Part shown: positions 50,137-58,983 of the stretch, piece by piece
Position numbering within the stretch: the stretch's first letter is position 1
How the letters are laid out: the number at the start of each line of letters is the position of its first letter
Assembly: GCA_910588425.1 (NCBI GenBank)
Contig: CAJUPM010000008.1
Coordinates: forward strand, 1-64,000
Source: an uncultured Christensenellaceae bacterium
Lineage (GTDB): Bacteria; Bacillota; Clostridia; Christensenellales; Christensenellaceae
Reading direction: 5' to 3'
DNA: 64,000 nt
Program-made: the position numbers and the translations under genes
The notes under the pieces: generated by a model
What the model saw: only the letters and a program-made list of their open reading frames with translations
Database searches by the model: none
Told to the model about the DNA's origin: nothing

Positions 50137-50793
50137 ATGAAAATCAAGTGGATTGCGCATTCATGCTTTCATATTACATTATCAAACGGAAAGGTTTTGC
50201 TGTTCGATCCCTTCGGGGAGGGCATCGGCTATGAGATGCCGCGCCTGGCGGCGGACTATGTGTTTTGCAGCCACGGCCATTTCGACCACAACGGCACGGC
50301 CGGCATAGAGCCTGGTTTTGCGCTGTTTGACGCGCCCGGCCACTATGAGGCAGAGGAGCTCAGCATCGACGGCATCCCCTGCTGGCACGACGATGCCCAG
50401 GGCCAAAAGCGGGGCAGCAACATCATCTTCAAAGTGAAGGCAGAAGGCGTTACGCTGGCGCATCTGGGCGATCTGGGCCATTTGCTCAGTCCGGAGACAG
50501 CCGCGCAGCTGGCGGATGTGGATGTGCTGATGATCCCGGTGGGCGGCAACTATACGATTGATGCAGAGCAGGCCTTTGAAATCTGCAAGCAGCTGGAGCC
50601 CAACGTCATCCTGCCCATGCACTACCGCACGCCTTCGCTCAGCGTAGACGTCGCGCCGGCGGCCAGGTTTATCCAGGCGACCAAGGGCTATTTCGACAGA
50701 TCCGTTCTGGGCGAATCCAGCTTCAATTATGTCGCGGCAGATCGCAAAAAGCGCACGCGCATCTTCCTGATGAATCCGGCGCTGGAGGAATAG
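50137..50793 (+). CDS. MBL-fold metal-dependent hydrolase (UPF0173/YtkL-like)
   Basis: A 218-residue metallo-hydrolase. The zinc motif is SHGHFDHNG (HxHxDH), with further ligands in CWHDDAQGQKRGSN, LAHLGDLGH and a late MHYR. The start KIKWIAHSCFHITLSNGK is that of the UlaG/UPF0173 branch. It probably hydrolyses a phosphoester or lactone; the substrate is unknown. AAAGGAG lies before the ATG. Confidence 0.88.
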   Translation: MKIKWIAHSCFHITLSNGKVLLFDPFGEGIGYEMPRLAADYVFCSHGHFDHNGTAGIEPGFALFDAPGHYEAEELSIDGIPCWHDDAQGQKRGSNIIFKVKAEGVTLAHLGDLGHLLSPETAAQLADVDVLMIPVGGNYTIDAEQAFEICKQLEPNVILPMHYRTPSLSVDVAPAARFIQATKGYFDRSVLGESSFNYVAADRKKRTRIFLMNPALEE

Positions 50794-50833
50794 CGCGGCT
50801 AAAGGGTATCTTATCGTTTCGGAGGAAACAGTT

Positions 50834-52447
50834 ATGGCAACCAAATACATCTTCATTACAGGCGGCGTCGTCTCTTCGCTGGGCAAAGGCATCACGGCAG
50901 CATCCCTCGGCAGGCTGCTCAAGAGCCGGGGATACAAAATCGCAATGCAGAAATGCGATCCCTATCTGAATGTGGATCCTGGAACCATGAGCCCATTCCA
51001 GCACGGCGAAGTGTTCGTAACCGACGATGGCGCGGAGACGGATTTGGATATCGGCCACTATGAGCGCTTTACGGATGAAAACTGCTTCCGGGATTGCAGC
51101 ATCACCTCCGGCAAGATTTACCACAGCGTCATCACCAAAGAGCGCCGGGGAGACTACCTGGGCGGAACTGTGCAGGTGATCCCGCATGTAACAAACGAGA
51201 TCAAGGAGCGCATCCGCGCCGTGGGCGAACACGCCGGGGCGGATGTGGTCATCACAGAGATTGGCGGAACGGTGGGCGATATCGAATCCCAGCCGTTTTT
51301 GGAGGCCATCCGCCAGCTCAAATGGGATTTGGGCGAGAGCAATAGCCTGTTTATCCATGTTACGCTCATCCCCTATCTGAACAAAGTCGGCGAGATTAAG
51401 ACCAAGCCCTCCCAGCACAGCGTCAAGGAACTGCGCTCGCTGGGCATCCAGCCGGATATTCTGGTCTGCCGGTGCGGCCAGCCGCTTTCCGCGGGCATCA
51501 AGGAAAAACTGGCGCTGTTCTGCAATGTCCGAAAAGACTGCGTCATCAGCAACCCGGATTGCGACAGTCTGTATCAGCTGCCCGTGGTGCTGCATGAAGA
51601 GGGGCTGGATATCCGGGCGTGCGAAAAACTGGGGCTGGATCTCGGCCGTCAGGCAGATCTTAGCGTATGGAACCAGCTGGTCTGCCTGCAGCAGCGCGCC
51701 CTTGAGGGCAAGCAGGTGGAGATCGCGCTGGTGGGCAAATACATCGAACTGCACGATGCGTATCTGAGCGTGGTGGAATCCCTGGCTCACGCCGGGATGC
51801 ACCGGGGCGTGAACGTCTGCATCCGCTGGGTTTCGGCGGTGGATTTGGAGCAGAACGAAGACCCTGCGGCACTGCTGGCCGGCGCGCAGGGCATCCTGGT
51901 GCCCGGCGGCTTTGGCGAGCGGGGCATTGCAGGCAAGATTTTCGCGGCCAAATACGCCCGGGAGAACCGCATTCCCTATCTGGGCATCTGCCTTGGGATG
52001 CAGATTGCGACCATCGAGTTTGCCAGAAACGTCCTGGGCTGGGCGGATGCCAATTCCACCGAGTTCGACGCAGGCACGGCGCATCCCGTCATCGATGTGA
52101 TGCAGGATCAAAGGCATCTGGAAAACCTCGGCGGAACCATGCGGCTGGGCAAATACCAGTGCGATTTGGCGGCGGGCAGCCGGGCTCAGGCGGCCTATGG
52201 CCAGAACACCATTTTCGAGCGCCACCGCCACCGCTACGAGTTCAACAATGCCTACCGCGCACAGCTGGAGCAGGCAGGTCTGCGAGTGGCCGGCATCAAC
52301 CCGGAAAGAGATTTGGTGGAGATCGTGGAAATCCCGGATCATCCCTTCTATGTGGGCGCACAGTTCCACCCGGAGTTCAAATCCCGGCCGGATCGCCCGC
52401 ATCCGCTGTTCGCCGGGCTGGTGAGCGCCGCGGCGGAACAAAACTAG
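50834..52447 (+). CDS. pyrG: CTP synthase
   Basis: Converts UTP to CTP using glutamine. The 537-residue size is standard. The N-terminal synthase domain starts KYIFITGGVVSSLGKG. The C-terminal glutaminase has the nucleophile Cys in YLGICLGMQ and the His-Glu pair in FHPEFKSRP. Behind a GGAGGAAAC site; a strong terminator follows. pyrG near rho recalls the B. subtilis order. Confidence 0.98.
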   Translation: MATKYIFITGGVVSSLGKGITAASLGRLLKSRGYKIAMQKCDPYLNVDPGTMSPFQHGEVFVTDDGAETDLDIGHYERFTDENCFRDCSITSGKIYHSVITKERRGDYLGGTVQVIPHVTNEIKERIRAVGEHAGADVVITEIGGTVGDIESQPFLEAIRQLKWDLGESNSLFIHVTLIPYLNKVGEIKTKPSQHSVKELRSLGIQPDILVCRCGQPLSAGIKEKLALFCNVRKDCVISNPDCDSLYQLPVVLHEEGLDIRACEKLGLDLGRQADLSVWNQLVCLQQRALEGKQVEIALVGKYIELHDAYLSVVESLAHAGMHRGVNVCIRWVSAVDLEQNEDPAALLAGAQGILVPGGFGERGIAGKIFAAKYARENRIPYLGICLGMQIATIEFARNVLGWADANSTEFDAGTAHPVIDVMQDQRHLENLGGTMRLGKYQCDLAAGSRAQAAYGQNTIFERHRHRYEFNNAYRAQLEQAGLRVAGINPERDLVEIVEIPDHPFYVGAQFHPEFKSRPDRPHPLFAGLVSAAAEQN

Positions 52448-52457
52448 AAATTTGATG

Positions 52458-52492
52458 AAAAAGCCAGAGGCAGAGTGCCTCTGGCTTTTTTT
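52458..52492. terminator. Terminator after pyrG
   Basis: AAAAGCCAGAGGCA / TGCCTCTGGCTTTT stem with a three-base loop, followed by a long T-run; the minus-strand GNAT gene ends next to it. Confidence 0.88.
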
Positions 52493-52501
52493 GCGGGATG
52501 G

Positions 52502-52924
52502 CTAAGCCTCCCAGGCCATGAGATATTCTTTTTCCCCAGTCTCGCCGTCCAGGCATTCGCTCTGAATTTCAAACTGCTCCCTGCGGTAAAAGGCGATGGC
52601 CCGGGCGTTTTTCTGATAGACGCGCAGTTCCAGCCGGTTTTTTCCGGCTTTTGCGTAATCCAGCAGCTTCCTGCCTATCCCCCGGGACTGCGCCTGGCCG
52701 CAGACGAAAATGCCCGCGATATAGCTGCCGCTCAGCCCGATAAACCCCTGGATTTCTCCCTGCTCTTCATAGAGATACACTTCCGCCAAGGGCAGCATCT
52801 GTTTTACCTGCTCAAAATGATCCTGCCAGTATTCTGCGGGAATAAAATCGTGCGCCTTCAGGTTGGTGTTCAGCCAAATCTCGGCCACGCCGGCGAGATC
52901 TGATGCTTGCAATGGGCGAATCAT
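52502..52924 (-). CDS. GNAT-family N-acetyltransferase
   Basis: A 140-residue acetyltransferase. MIRPLQASDLAGVAEIWLNTN start, acetyl-CoA loop QAQSRGIGRKLLDYAK, then LELRVYQKNARAIAFYRREQF. This resembles the YjaB/YitH group of small GNATs; the substrate is unknown. ATG 52924 is chosen because AAGGAGG precedes it. Confidence 0.88.
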   Translation of the reverse strand: MIRPLQASDLAGVAEIWLNTNLKAHDFIPAEYWQDHFEQVKQMLPLAEVYLYEEQGEIQGFIGLSGSYIAGIFVCGQAQSRGIGRKLLDYAKAGKNRLELRVYQKNARAIAFYRREQFEIQSECLDGETGEKEYLMAWEA

Positions 52925-52935
52925 GAGCTGCCTCC

Positions 52936-53352
52936 TTAAAACTCGTATCTTGTGCCGTGCGAGAGCAGCAACCCGTCTGTCAGAGCGATGCACAGGATGA
53001 CGGTGTTCTGGTCGCTCAAATCGCTGTGGCCGTTGCCGAGCCATCCGGCAAAAGCTTTTTTCAGCTTTTGGGCGATGGGGCCGTTTTCCTGTTTGCCAAA
53101 ATATCCCAGGTTCCGGCCCTTCCCATGGGCGGTGAACCACTCGCCGGCAATGGCGACGGCAGAGCCATGCGCAATCTGCCGCATCTTATTGGAATGCGCG
53201 TGCGTGATGAGATAGAAAGCGCCGTCCTCATAATAAGCGTTGACATACCGCACGAAGGGAATGCCGCCCTCCGCCGTAGCTAGCGCAATCACCGTGTCTT
53301 TTCCAAACCGCTCGGCCATGATTTGCTCGGCCTTTTGGCACCAATTTTTCAT
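52936..53352 (-). CDS. Pyridoxamine 5'-phosphate oxidase-like flavin-binding protein
   Basis: A 138-residue split-barrel protein. TVIALATAEGGIPFVRYVNAYYEDGAFYLITHAHSNKMRQI is the typical PNPOx core, followed by a conserved Trp-Phe and a C-terminal Gly/Arg-rich end. Such proteins bind FMN or a related cofactor in redox roles. Followed by the GNAT gene after 11 bases, so the two are probably co-transcribed. AAAGGAG lies before the ATG at 53352. Confidence 0.86.
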   Translation of the reverse strand: MKNWCQKAEQIMAERFGKDTVIALATAEGGIPFVRYVNAYYEDGAFYLITHAHSNKMRQIAHGSAVAIAGEWFTAHGKGRNLGYFGKQENGPIAQKLKKAFAGWLGNGHSDLSDQNTVILCIALTDGLLLSHGTRYEF

Positions 53353-53474
53353 AAAATGCGCTCCTTTGATAGCAATAAAATAGCATGGCGGCAGGGAGCA
53401 GTCAAGGCGCGCGGAAAAATGTGTATAGGAAATGGCAGGGCTGTGAATAATTGGATTACAGGCGGAAAAAGCGC

Positions 53475-53503
53475 TTGACAAAGCGGTTTTGATTCTACAT
53501 AAT
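53475..53503 (+). promoter_or_regulatory. Promoter of rho
   Basis: TTGACA (53475-53480), 17-bp spacer, CATAAT (53498-53503). Confidence 0.75.
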
Positions 53504-53509
53504 ATAAAT

Positions 53510-53675
53510 ACCAAAAATATTTTATTTTCCCATTTTTAATTTGTCGATATAGTTTGATGTTTCTCGTCCATCAGACTTTTCAAGTATAAAAAACACAATA
53601 CAAACCTGGCTTTTGCATACGCGCAAAATTGCCTGCTTTTTCGTGCGGCAAAAGCTGGAAAGGAAGAGCAAGTTT
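53510..53675 (+). promoter_or_regulatory. Long leader of rho
   Basis: About 165 untranslated bases, AT- and pyrimidine-rich, with an inverted repeat GCTTTTGC (about 53610) / GCAAAAGC (about 53647) just before the ribosome site. Rho is known to autoregulate by attenuation in its leader in other bacteria; the same is inferred here. Confidence 0.45.
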
Positions 53676-55211
53676 ATGGACTTTGAATTACTCAAAAGCA
53701 AAACATTGAGCGATCTGAGAGAGATTGCCAAACTTGCCGGCGTAAAATCTGTTACGACGTATAAGAAGGGCGAGCTGCTGGAGATTCTTTTTGGGCTGGA
53801 GCAGGAGCAGCAGGTCCAAAACCCGCAGACTGCCCCGGAGCCTGCGCCTTTGGCCCCGGAGGAGGACGACCTGCCCATGGGCATTTTTGAAGAGGAAGAG
53901 CCGGGGCAGGAGGAAGAAGGGCGGCCGGAGCCAGAGCGCAGCGCACTGCACTATGAGGAGCAGGAAGGGGAAGAAGCCTCTGCCAGAAGGCGGGTTGTAG
54001 AATATGTCCAGGGCAACGATGCCGTCAACGAGCTGCTGGCCACGGGCGAATGCAAAGATGCCGAGGGCGTGCTCGAGGTGCATCAGGATGGCTATGGCTT
54101 TCTGCGCAGCAACAACTATCTGCCCGGCCGAAACGATGTGTATGTCTCCATGGCGCAGATCCGCAAATTCAGCCTGAAAACCGGCGATAAAGTCAAGGGG
54201 AAAACCCGCCCGGCCAAAGAGGGGGAAAAACTGCTGGCGCTTTTGTATATTGAGAGCGTTAACGATGGGCCTGTGGAAGAATGCACAGGGCGCAAACCCT
54301 TTGAAGAGCTGACGCCCATCTATCCGGATCAGCGCTTTAAGCTGGAGAATATCCGGGCCTCCCGGGATATGGCCATTCGGCTGATCGACCTGGTCTCGCC
54401 CATCGGCAAGGGGCAGAGAGGGCTCATCGTCGCGCCGCCCAAGGCCGGCAAGACAATCATGCTCAAGAAAATTGCCAACAGCATCACGCGCAACTACCCG
54501 GATGTGGAGCTGATTGTGCTGCTCATCGATGAGCGGCCGGAGGAAGTGACGGATATGCAGCGCTCGATTAAGGGTGAAGTCGTCTACTCCACGTTCGACG
54601 AAAAGCCGGATAACCACACGCGGGTGGCCGAGATGGTCATCGAGCGGGCAAAGCGGCTGGTGGAGCATGGCAGGGATGTCGTCATCCTGTTAGACAGCAT
54701 CACCCGGCTGGCCCGGGCATATAACCTGACAGTGCCGCCCTCCGGGCGCACGCTTTCGGGCGGTCTGGATCCGAGCTCGCTCTATAAGCCCAAGATGTTT
54801 TTTGGCGCGGCCAGAAACATCGAAAACGGCGGCAGCCTGACGATCATCGCCACGGCCCTGGTGGAGACGGGCAGCCGCATGGATGAGATCATCTTTGAGG
54901 AGTTCAAGGGCACGGGCAATATGGAACTGCATCTGGATCGCCGGCTGTCTGAAAAGCGCATTTTCCCGGCGCTGGATCTGGCCAGATCCGGAACCAGAAG
55001 AGAGGAGCTTTTGCTCAGCAATACCGAGCGGGAAGGCATCTGGGCCATCCGCAAGGTGCTCTCCTCGGGCAATACGGCGGAGGTTACCGAGCAGCTCATC
55101 AGCATGCTCGTGCGCACGCAGACAAACGAGGAGTTCCTCATCCGCCTGCAGGAATGGCTGAATATCTGGGAGAAAGAGGGCTTTAAGCTCACCCAGGGCG
55201 GCCGCTACTAG
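53676..55211 (+). CDS. rho: Transcription termination factor Rho
   Basis: Hexameric RNA helicase that ends transcription, 511 residues, longer than the usual ~420. The N-terminal helix bundle (LLKSKTLSDLREIAKLAGV) is followed by an acidic Glu/Pro insert (~residues 42-105) absent from short homologs. The RNA-binding cold-shock-like domain follows. Walker A is PPKAGKT, and Walker B ends VVILLDSITRLARAYN. The Q/R-loop region near GGSLTIIATALVETGS is intact. AGGAAGAGC precedes the ATG at 53676. Confidence 0.97.
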   Translation: MDFELLKSKTLSDLREIAKLAGVKSVTTYKKGELLEILFGLEQEQQVQNPQTAPEPAPLAPEEDDLPMGIFEEEEPGQEEEGRPEPERSALHYEEQEGEEASARRRVVEYVQGNDAVNELLATGECKDAEGVLEVHQDGYGFLRSNNYLPGRNDVYVSMAQIRKFSLKTGDKVKGKTRPAKEGEKLLALLYIESVNDGPVEECTGRKPFEELTPIYPDQRFKLENIRASRDMAIRLIDLVSPIGKGQRGLIVAPPKAGKTIMLKKIANSITRNYPDVELIVLLIDERPEEVTDMQRSIKGEVVYSTFDEKPDNHTRVAEMVIERAKRLVEHGRDVVILLDSITRLARAYNLTVPPSGRTLSGGLDPSSLYKPKMFFGAARNIENGGSLTIIATALVETGSRMDEIIFEEFKGTGNMELHLDRRLSEKRIFPALDLARSGTRREELLLSNTEREGIWAIRKVLSSGNTAEVTEQLISMLVRTQTNEEFLIRLQEWLNIWEKEGFKLTQGGRY

Positions 55212-55213
55212 CT

Positions 55214-55701
55214 ATGCCGGCGGAATGGGAGGCTTTGCCCATCACGGCAGGGCAGGCGCGGGAACACCTTGGCTGGCAGTATGAGCCGCCTTATGATTTT
55301 TACAATATCGCGCCAAAGCTGTGGGAGCGGGAGATCAGGGCGATGCTCCAGCCTGCGCCGGGGGATTGCTGTTATGCCGTGCATCGCGGCGGAAAAATGG
55401 CTGGCTACTTTGAACTGCATTGCAGGGGGAAGACTGTGGAGATTGGCGTTGCGCTTCGGCCGGATCTCACGGGAAAAGGCCATGGCCGCGCGTTTTTGGC
55501 CTGTGTGCTGGCGCAGGCGTGGCAGTTTTTTTGCCGGAACAGTTCGCCTTGCATGTGGCGGCATGGAACGGGCGGGCGCGGCGGCTCTATCAGGCGGCGG
55601 GCTTTCGGGAGGCTGGCTGGGAGTGCTGGCAAATCGGCGGGAGCGCTGTGGATTTTATCCGCATGGAGATGCCCGTCCAGGCTTTTTTCGAAAAAACTTG
55701 A
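55214..55701 (+). pseudogene. GNAT-family acetyltransferase interrupted by a frameshift
   Basis: The first frame (55214 on) reads EIGVALRPDLTGKGHGRAFL, an acetyl-CoA loop, and reaches a run of seven T at 55526-55532. From there a second frame reads LPEQFALHVAAWNGRARRLYQAAGF and ends at 55701, the second half of a GNAT domain. One extra T would join both into one ~162-residue protein. The gene starts 2 bases after rho. It could be a true pseudogene, a phase-variable tract, or a sequencing error. Confidence 0.8.
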
Positions 55702-55708
55702 AAAAAGC

Positions 55709-55736
55709 TTGCAATATGGCAGGTTTATGATATACT
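55709..55736 (+). promoter_or_regulatory. Promoter of rpmE
   Basis: TTGCAA (55709-55714), 16-bp spacer, TATACT (55731-55736) with extended TGA. Confidence 0.6.
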
Positions 55737-55771
55737 AATAACTGCGACTTTATAGAGAAGGGGTGAGTTCT

Positions 55772-55972
55772 GTGAAACCTAATATACATCCGAATTACGG
55801 AGAGTGTGTTGTGAAATGTGCTTGCGGGGAAACCTTCGTAACAGGTTCTGTTAAAAAAGAGATGAAAGTGGACGTTTGCTCCAAGTGCCATCCGTTCTTT
55901 ACAGGCAAGCAGAAGCTGGTTGATACCGGCGGACGTGTGGATCGTTTCAAAAAGAAATACGGTCTCAAATAG
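55772..55972 (+). CDS. rpmE: 50S ribosomal protein L31
   Basis: A 66-residue zinc-type (C+) L31. KPNIHPNYGECVVKCACGETF and CSKCHPFFTGKQK with two CxC/CxxC cysteine sets that bind zinc. The start is probably the GTG at 55772, since the family begins MKPxIHP and AAGGGGTG lies seven bases upstream; an in-frame GTG nine bases earlier is less likely. It has its own promoter and terminator. Confidence 0.96.
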   Translation: MKPNIHPNYGECVVKCACGETFVTGSVKKEMKVDVCSKCHPFFTGKQKLVDTGGRVDRFKKKYGLK

Positions 55973-55984
55973 TTTACGAAAAAT

Positions 55985-56012
55985 ACAGAGCGGGCTTCGC
56001 TCTGTTTTTTTG
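55985..56012 (+). terminator. Terminator after rpmE
   Basis: ACAGAGCG / CGCTCTGT stem with a 5-base loop and seven T. Confidence 0.9.
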
Positions 56013-56057
56013 TAGGCAGTTTCGAGGGGTTTGGAAGGGCTGAGCCGGAGAATTTTT

Positions 56058-57068
56058 ATGAACAAGCAAGCGAAGAGAAGCACAGTAGGCGGCCAGGGCG
56101 TTCTGGGCGGCGTGATGATGCGCTCCCCCAAAAAGGCGGCGCTGGCCGTGCGCAGGCAGGATGGCGGCATCGCCATGAAAACTTGGGAAGTGGAGCAGAA
56201 GAAGAGCTGGTTTGCCCGGCTGCCCGTGGTGCGCGGCGTCATCAACTTTGTCGATATGCTCTTTACGGGTGTGGGCGTGCTGATGGATGCGGCCAAAATG
56301 AGCGAAGAGGGAACGGAGGAGTTCGAGCCCAGCAGGTTTGAGAAGTTTGTGGCCGGAAAGCTGGGCAAAAAGGCGGAAGACGTCATGATGTTTTTTGCCG
56401 TGGCCGTCGCGTTGGTGCTGGCGGTTCTGCTCTTCTTCATGCTGCCCACGTTCCTAACCAGCCTGCTGAGGGGCGCCATCCAAAGCCCGCTTTTGCTCAA
56501 CCTGGCGGATGGGCTCATCCGCATCGCCATCCTCATCCTATATATGCTGAGCTGTACGCTCATGAAAGATATCAAGGATGTTTTCCGCTATCACGGCGCC
56601 GAGCACAAGACCATCTCCTGCTATGAGGCCGGGGAGGAGCTCACGGTGGAGAATGTGCGCAAATACCGCACACTGCACCCGCGCTGCGGCACCAGCTATC
56701 TGCTGCTAGTCATGCTGGTTACGGTGCTGGTCTATTCCTTCTTCGGGTGGAGCGACAATCTGCTGCTGCGCCTGGGGATGCGGCTGCTCATGCTGCCCGT
56801 CATCGCGGGCGTGGCATACGAAGTGCTCAAACTGCTGGCTATGAGCGATCACGTTCTCGTGCGCGCCCTGCGCTGGCCGGGTATGCAGCTTCAGCGGCTG
56901 ACGACGGCCGAGCCCACGGATGAGATGATAGAAATCGGCATTCTGGCCTTTGAGACGGCGCTGGAGGAAAAGAGCCCCGAGGAGCTTGCCGCGCTGAGAG
57001 AGCGGTTTTCGCATCAAAAAACCGGGGCGGAGCAGAAAACTCAGAGCCAGGAGGCGGGGCAGGCATGA
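56058..57068 (+). CDS. DUF1385 membrane protein (YqhQ-like)
   Basis: A 336-residue protein with an amphipathic N-terminal half, two or three hydrophobic helices after ~residue 115, and the family hallmarks GGQGVLGGVMMRSP, FRYHGAEHKTISCYEAGE and HPRCGTSYLLLVM. The conserved His and Cys residues in the last two suggest a metal site. The function is unknown. In clostridia DUF1385 is often next to rpmE and prmC, as here. CCGGAG lies before the ATG. Its stop overlaps prmC by four bases. Confidence 0.93.
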   Translation: MNKQAKRSTVGGQGVLGGVMMRSPKKAALAVRRQDGGIAMKTWEVEQKKSWFARLPVVRGVINFVDMLFTGVGVLMDAAKMSEEGTEEFEPSRFEKFVAGKLGKKAEDVMMFFAVAVALVLAVLLFFMLPTFLTSLLRGAIQSPLLLNLADGLIRIAILILYMLSCTLMKDIKDVFRYHGAEHKTISCYEAGEELTVENVRKYRTLHPRCGTSYLLLVMLVTVLVYSFFGWSDNLLLRLGMRLLMLPVIAGVAYEVLKLLAMSDHVLVRALRWPGMQLQRLTTAEPTDEMIEIGILAFETALEEKSPEELAALRERFSHQKTGAEQKTQSQEAGQA

Positions 57069-57910
57069 ACCGTCTGCAAGCCTATCGGCAGCTTAGGCAG
57101 GAGCTGGCGTATCTGGGGCCGGGCGAGGCAGAGGCCGAAGCCAGAGAAGCGCTGGAAGTGCTCTGCCAAGTCTCGGCGCAGGATTTACTGCTGGAGCCGA
57201 GCCGGGAACTGACCGAAGAGCAGGTGCTGGCTTTGCAGAAGCTGGCTTGCCGCAGGAAGGCGGGCGAGCCTTTGGCCTATCTGCTCGGAAGCCGCGCGTT
57301 TTACGGGATGCGCTTTGCCGTTTCCCGGGCGGTGCTCATCCCCCGGCAGGAGACTGAACTGCTGGCCGAGCGCTGTATCCAAATCATTCAGAGAAAGAAC
57401 CTGAAAACCGCGCTGGATCTCTGCACGGGCAGCGGATGCATTGCCGTTTGCCTGGCAAAGCATACGGCCGCGGCTGTCTCTGCATCGGATATTAGCCCGG
57501 ATGCGCTGGCCGTTGCCCGGGGCAACGCGGAAAAACTGGGCGCGAACGTGCATTTTTTTGCGTCGGATTTGCTGGAAAAAGCGCAGGGGCAGTATGATCT
57601 CATTGTCAGCAATCCACCCTATATCTCGGATGCGGAATACGCCGCCATCGACGCGGGCGTGCGGGAGCAGGAGCCGGCTCTGGCACTGCGCGGCGGGGCG
57701 GATGGGCTAACGTTTTACCGGCGCATCGCGGCGCAGGCCCCGGGGCACCTGGCAAAAGGCGGGCAGCTGGCGCTGGAAATCGGCTATGAGCAGGGGGAGG
57801 CAGTTTGCCGCTTGCTTGCGGAACAAGGCTTTGATAAAATAGAGCTGGCCAAAGATTATGCCGGGCTGGACCGGATGGTTTTTGCGGAATGGAATTTAGC
57901 TTGGGAGTAA
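57065..57910 (+). CDS. prmC: Peptide chain release factor N5-glutamine methyltransferase
   Basis: A 281-residue methyltransferase that modifies the Gln of the GGQ motif in release factors. The SAM-binding motif is ALDLCTGSGCIAVCLA and the catalytic NPPY is in IVSNPPYISD. A helical N-terminal domain of ~90 residues is present. It overlaps DUF1385 by ATGA and lies immediately before its substrate gene prfA. Confidence 0.96.
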   Translation: MNRLQAYRQLRQELAYLGPGEAEAEAREALEVLCQVSAQDLLLEPSRELTEEQVLALQKLACRRKAGEPLAYLLGSRAFYGMRFAVSRAVLIPRQETELLAERCIQIIQRKNLKTALDLCTGSGCIAVCLAKHTAAAVSASDISPDALAVARGNAEKLGANVHFFASDLLEKAQGQYDLIVSNPPYISDAEYAAIDAGVREQEPALALRGGADGLTFYRRIAAQAPGHLAKGGQLALEIGYEQGEAVCRLLAEQGFDKIELAKDYAGLDRMVFAEWNLAWE

Positions 57911-57915
57911 AATAG

Positions 57916-58983
57916 ATGTTTGAAAAACTGGAATCCATTAAAAAAAGATATGAAGAGCTTTCGGCGGAGATCTCCAAAAGCGAGGTCATCGCCAATCAGG
58001 AGCTTTGGCGCAAGCTGATGAAGGAACACGCGGATCTGGAGGAGATCGTCTCGGCCTACGAGGCCTATCTCTCCATGCAGGAGGAACTGCCCGAATTGCG
58101 GGAGATGCTCAAAACCGCAGATGATGCCGAACTGCGGGAGATGGCGCAGGAGGAGATTGCCTCTCTGGAAGAGAAAATGCAGAAAGCCGAGGAGGAGCTG
58201 AAATTCCTGCTCATCCCCAAAGACCCCAACGACGGCAAAAACGTCATTTTGGAGATCCGCGCGGGCACGGGCGGCGACGAAGCCTCGCTGTTCGGCGCAG
58301 ATCTGCTGCGCATGTATACCCGCTATGCCGAGCGGCATGGCATGAAGATGGAAACGCTCTCCTCGAATATGACCGAGCTTGGGGGCGTCAAGGAGATGGT
58401 CGTGCTCATTTCGGGCAAAAACGCATTCTCCCGCCTGAAATACGAGAGCGGCGTGCACCGGGTACAGCGCGTTCCCGAGACAGAATCCGGCGGCCGCATC
58501 CATACTTCCGCGGCGACGGTGGCCGTGCTGCCCGAGGCGGAGGAAGTAGACGTGAAAATAAACCCGGGAGACCTGCGCATCGATATTTACCGCGCCGGCG
58601 GCCACGGCGGCCAGGGCGTCAACACGACGGACTCGGCCATCCGCATCACGCATCTGCCCACCGGCCTGGTGGTAACCTGCCAGGATGAGCGCTCCCAGCT
58701 GAAAAACAAGGAGCGGGCGATGAAGGTGCTCATGAGCAAGCTCTACGATAACGCGCTGACCGAGGCGGCCAGCGAGCAGGCGGAGAACCGGCGGAGCATG
58801 GTGGGCAGCGGGGATCGCAGCGAGCGCATCCGCACGTATAACTTCCCCCAGGGCAGAGTGACGGATCACCGCATCGGCCTCACGCTCTATAAGCTGGATG
58901 CGTTTATCGACGGCGATATGGATGAGATCATCGATGCGCTGATTCTGGATGCCAAGGAAAAGAGCCTTTCCCAGGTGGAGTAA
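57916..58983 (+). CDS. prfA: Peptide chain release factor 1
   Basis: Recognises UAA and UAG stop codons, 355 residues. The GGQ motif is in AGGHGGQGVNTTDSA, and the tripeptide stop-codon motif is P-E-T (HRVQRVPETESGGRIHTSA). The N-terminal coiled coil is normal. AAAATAG before the ATG gives only a weak ribosome site, so coupling with prmC (stop 5 bases upstream) is likely. sua5 begins at its stop. Confidence 0.98.
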   Translation: MFEKLESIKKRYEELSAEISKSEVIANQELWRKLMKEHADLEEIVSAYEAYLSMQEELPELREMLKTADDAELREMAQEEIASLEEKMQKAEEELKFLLIPKDPNDGKNVILEIRAGTGGDEASLFGADLLRMYTRYAERHGMKMETLSSNMTELGGVKEMVVLISGKNAFSRLKYESGVHRVQRVPETESGGRIHTSAATVAVLPEAEEVDVKINPGDLRIDIYRAGGHGGQGVNTTDSAIRITHLPTGLVVTCQDERSQLKNKERAMKVLMSKLYDNALTEAASEQAENRRSMVGSGDRSERIRTYNFPQGRVTDHRIGLTLYKLDAFIDGDMDEIIDALILDAKEKSLSQVE

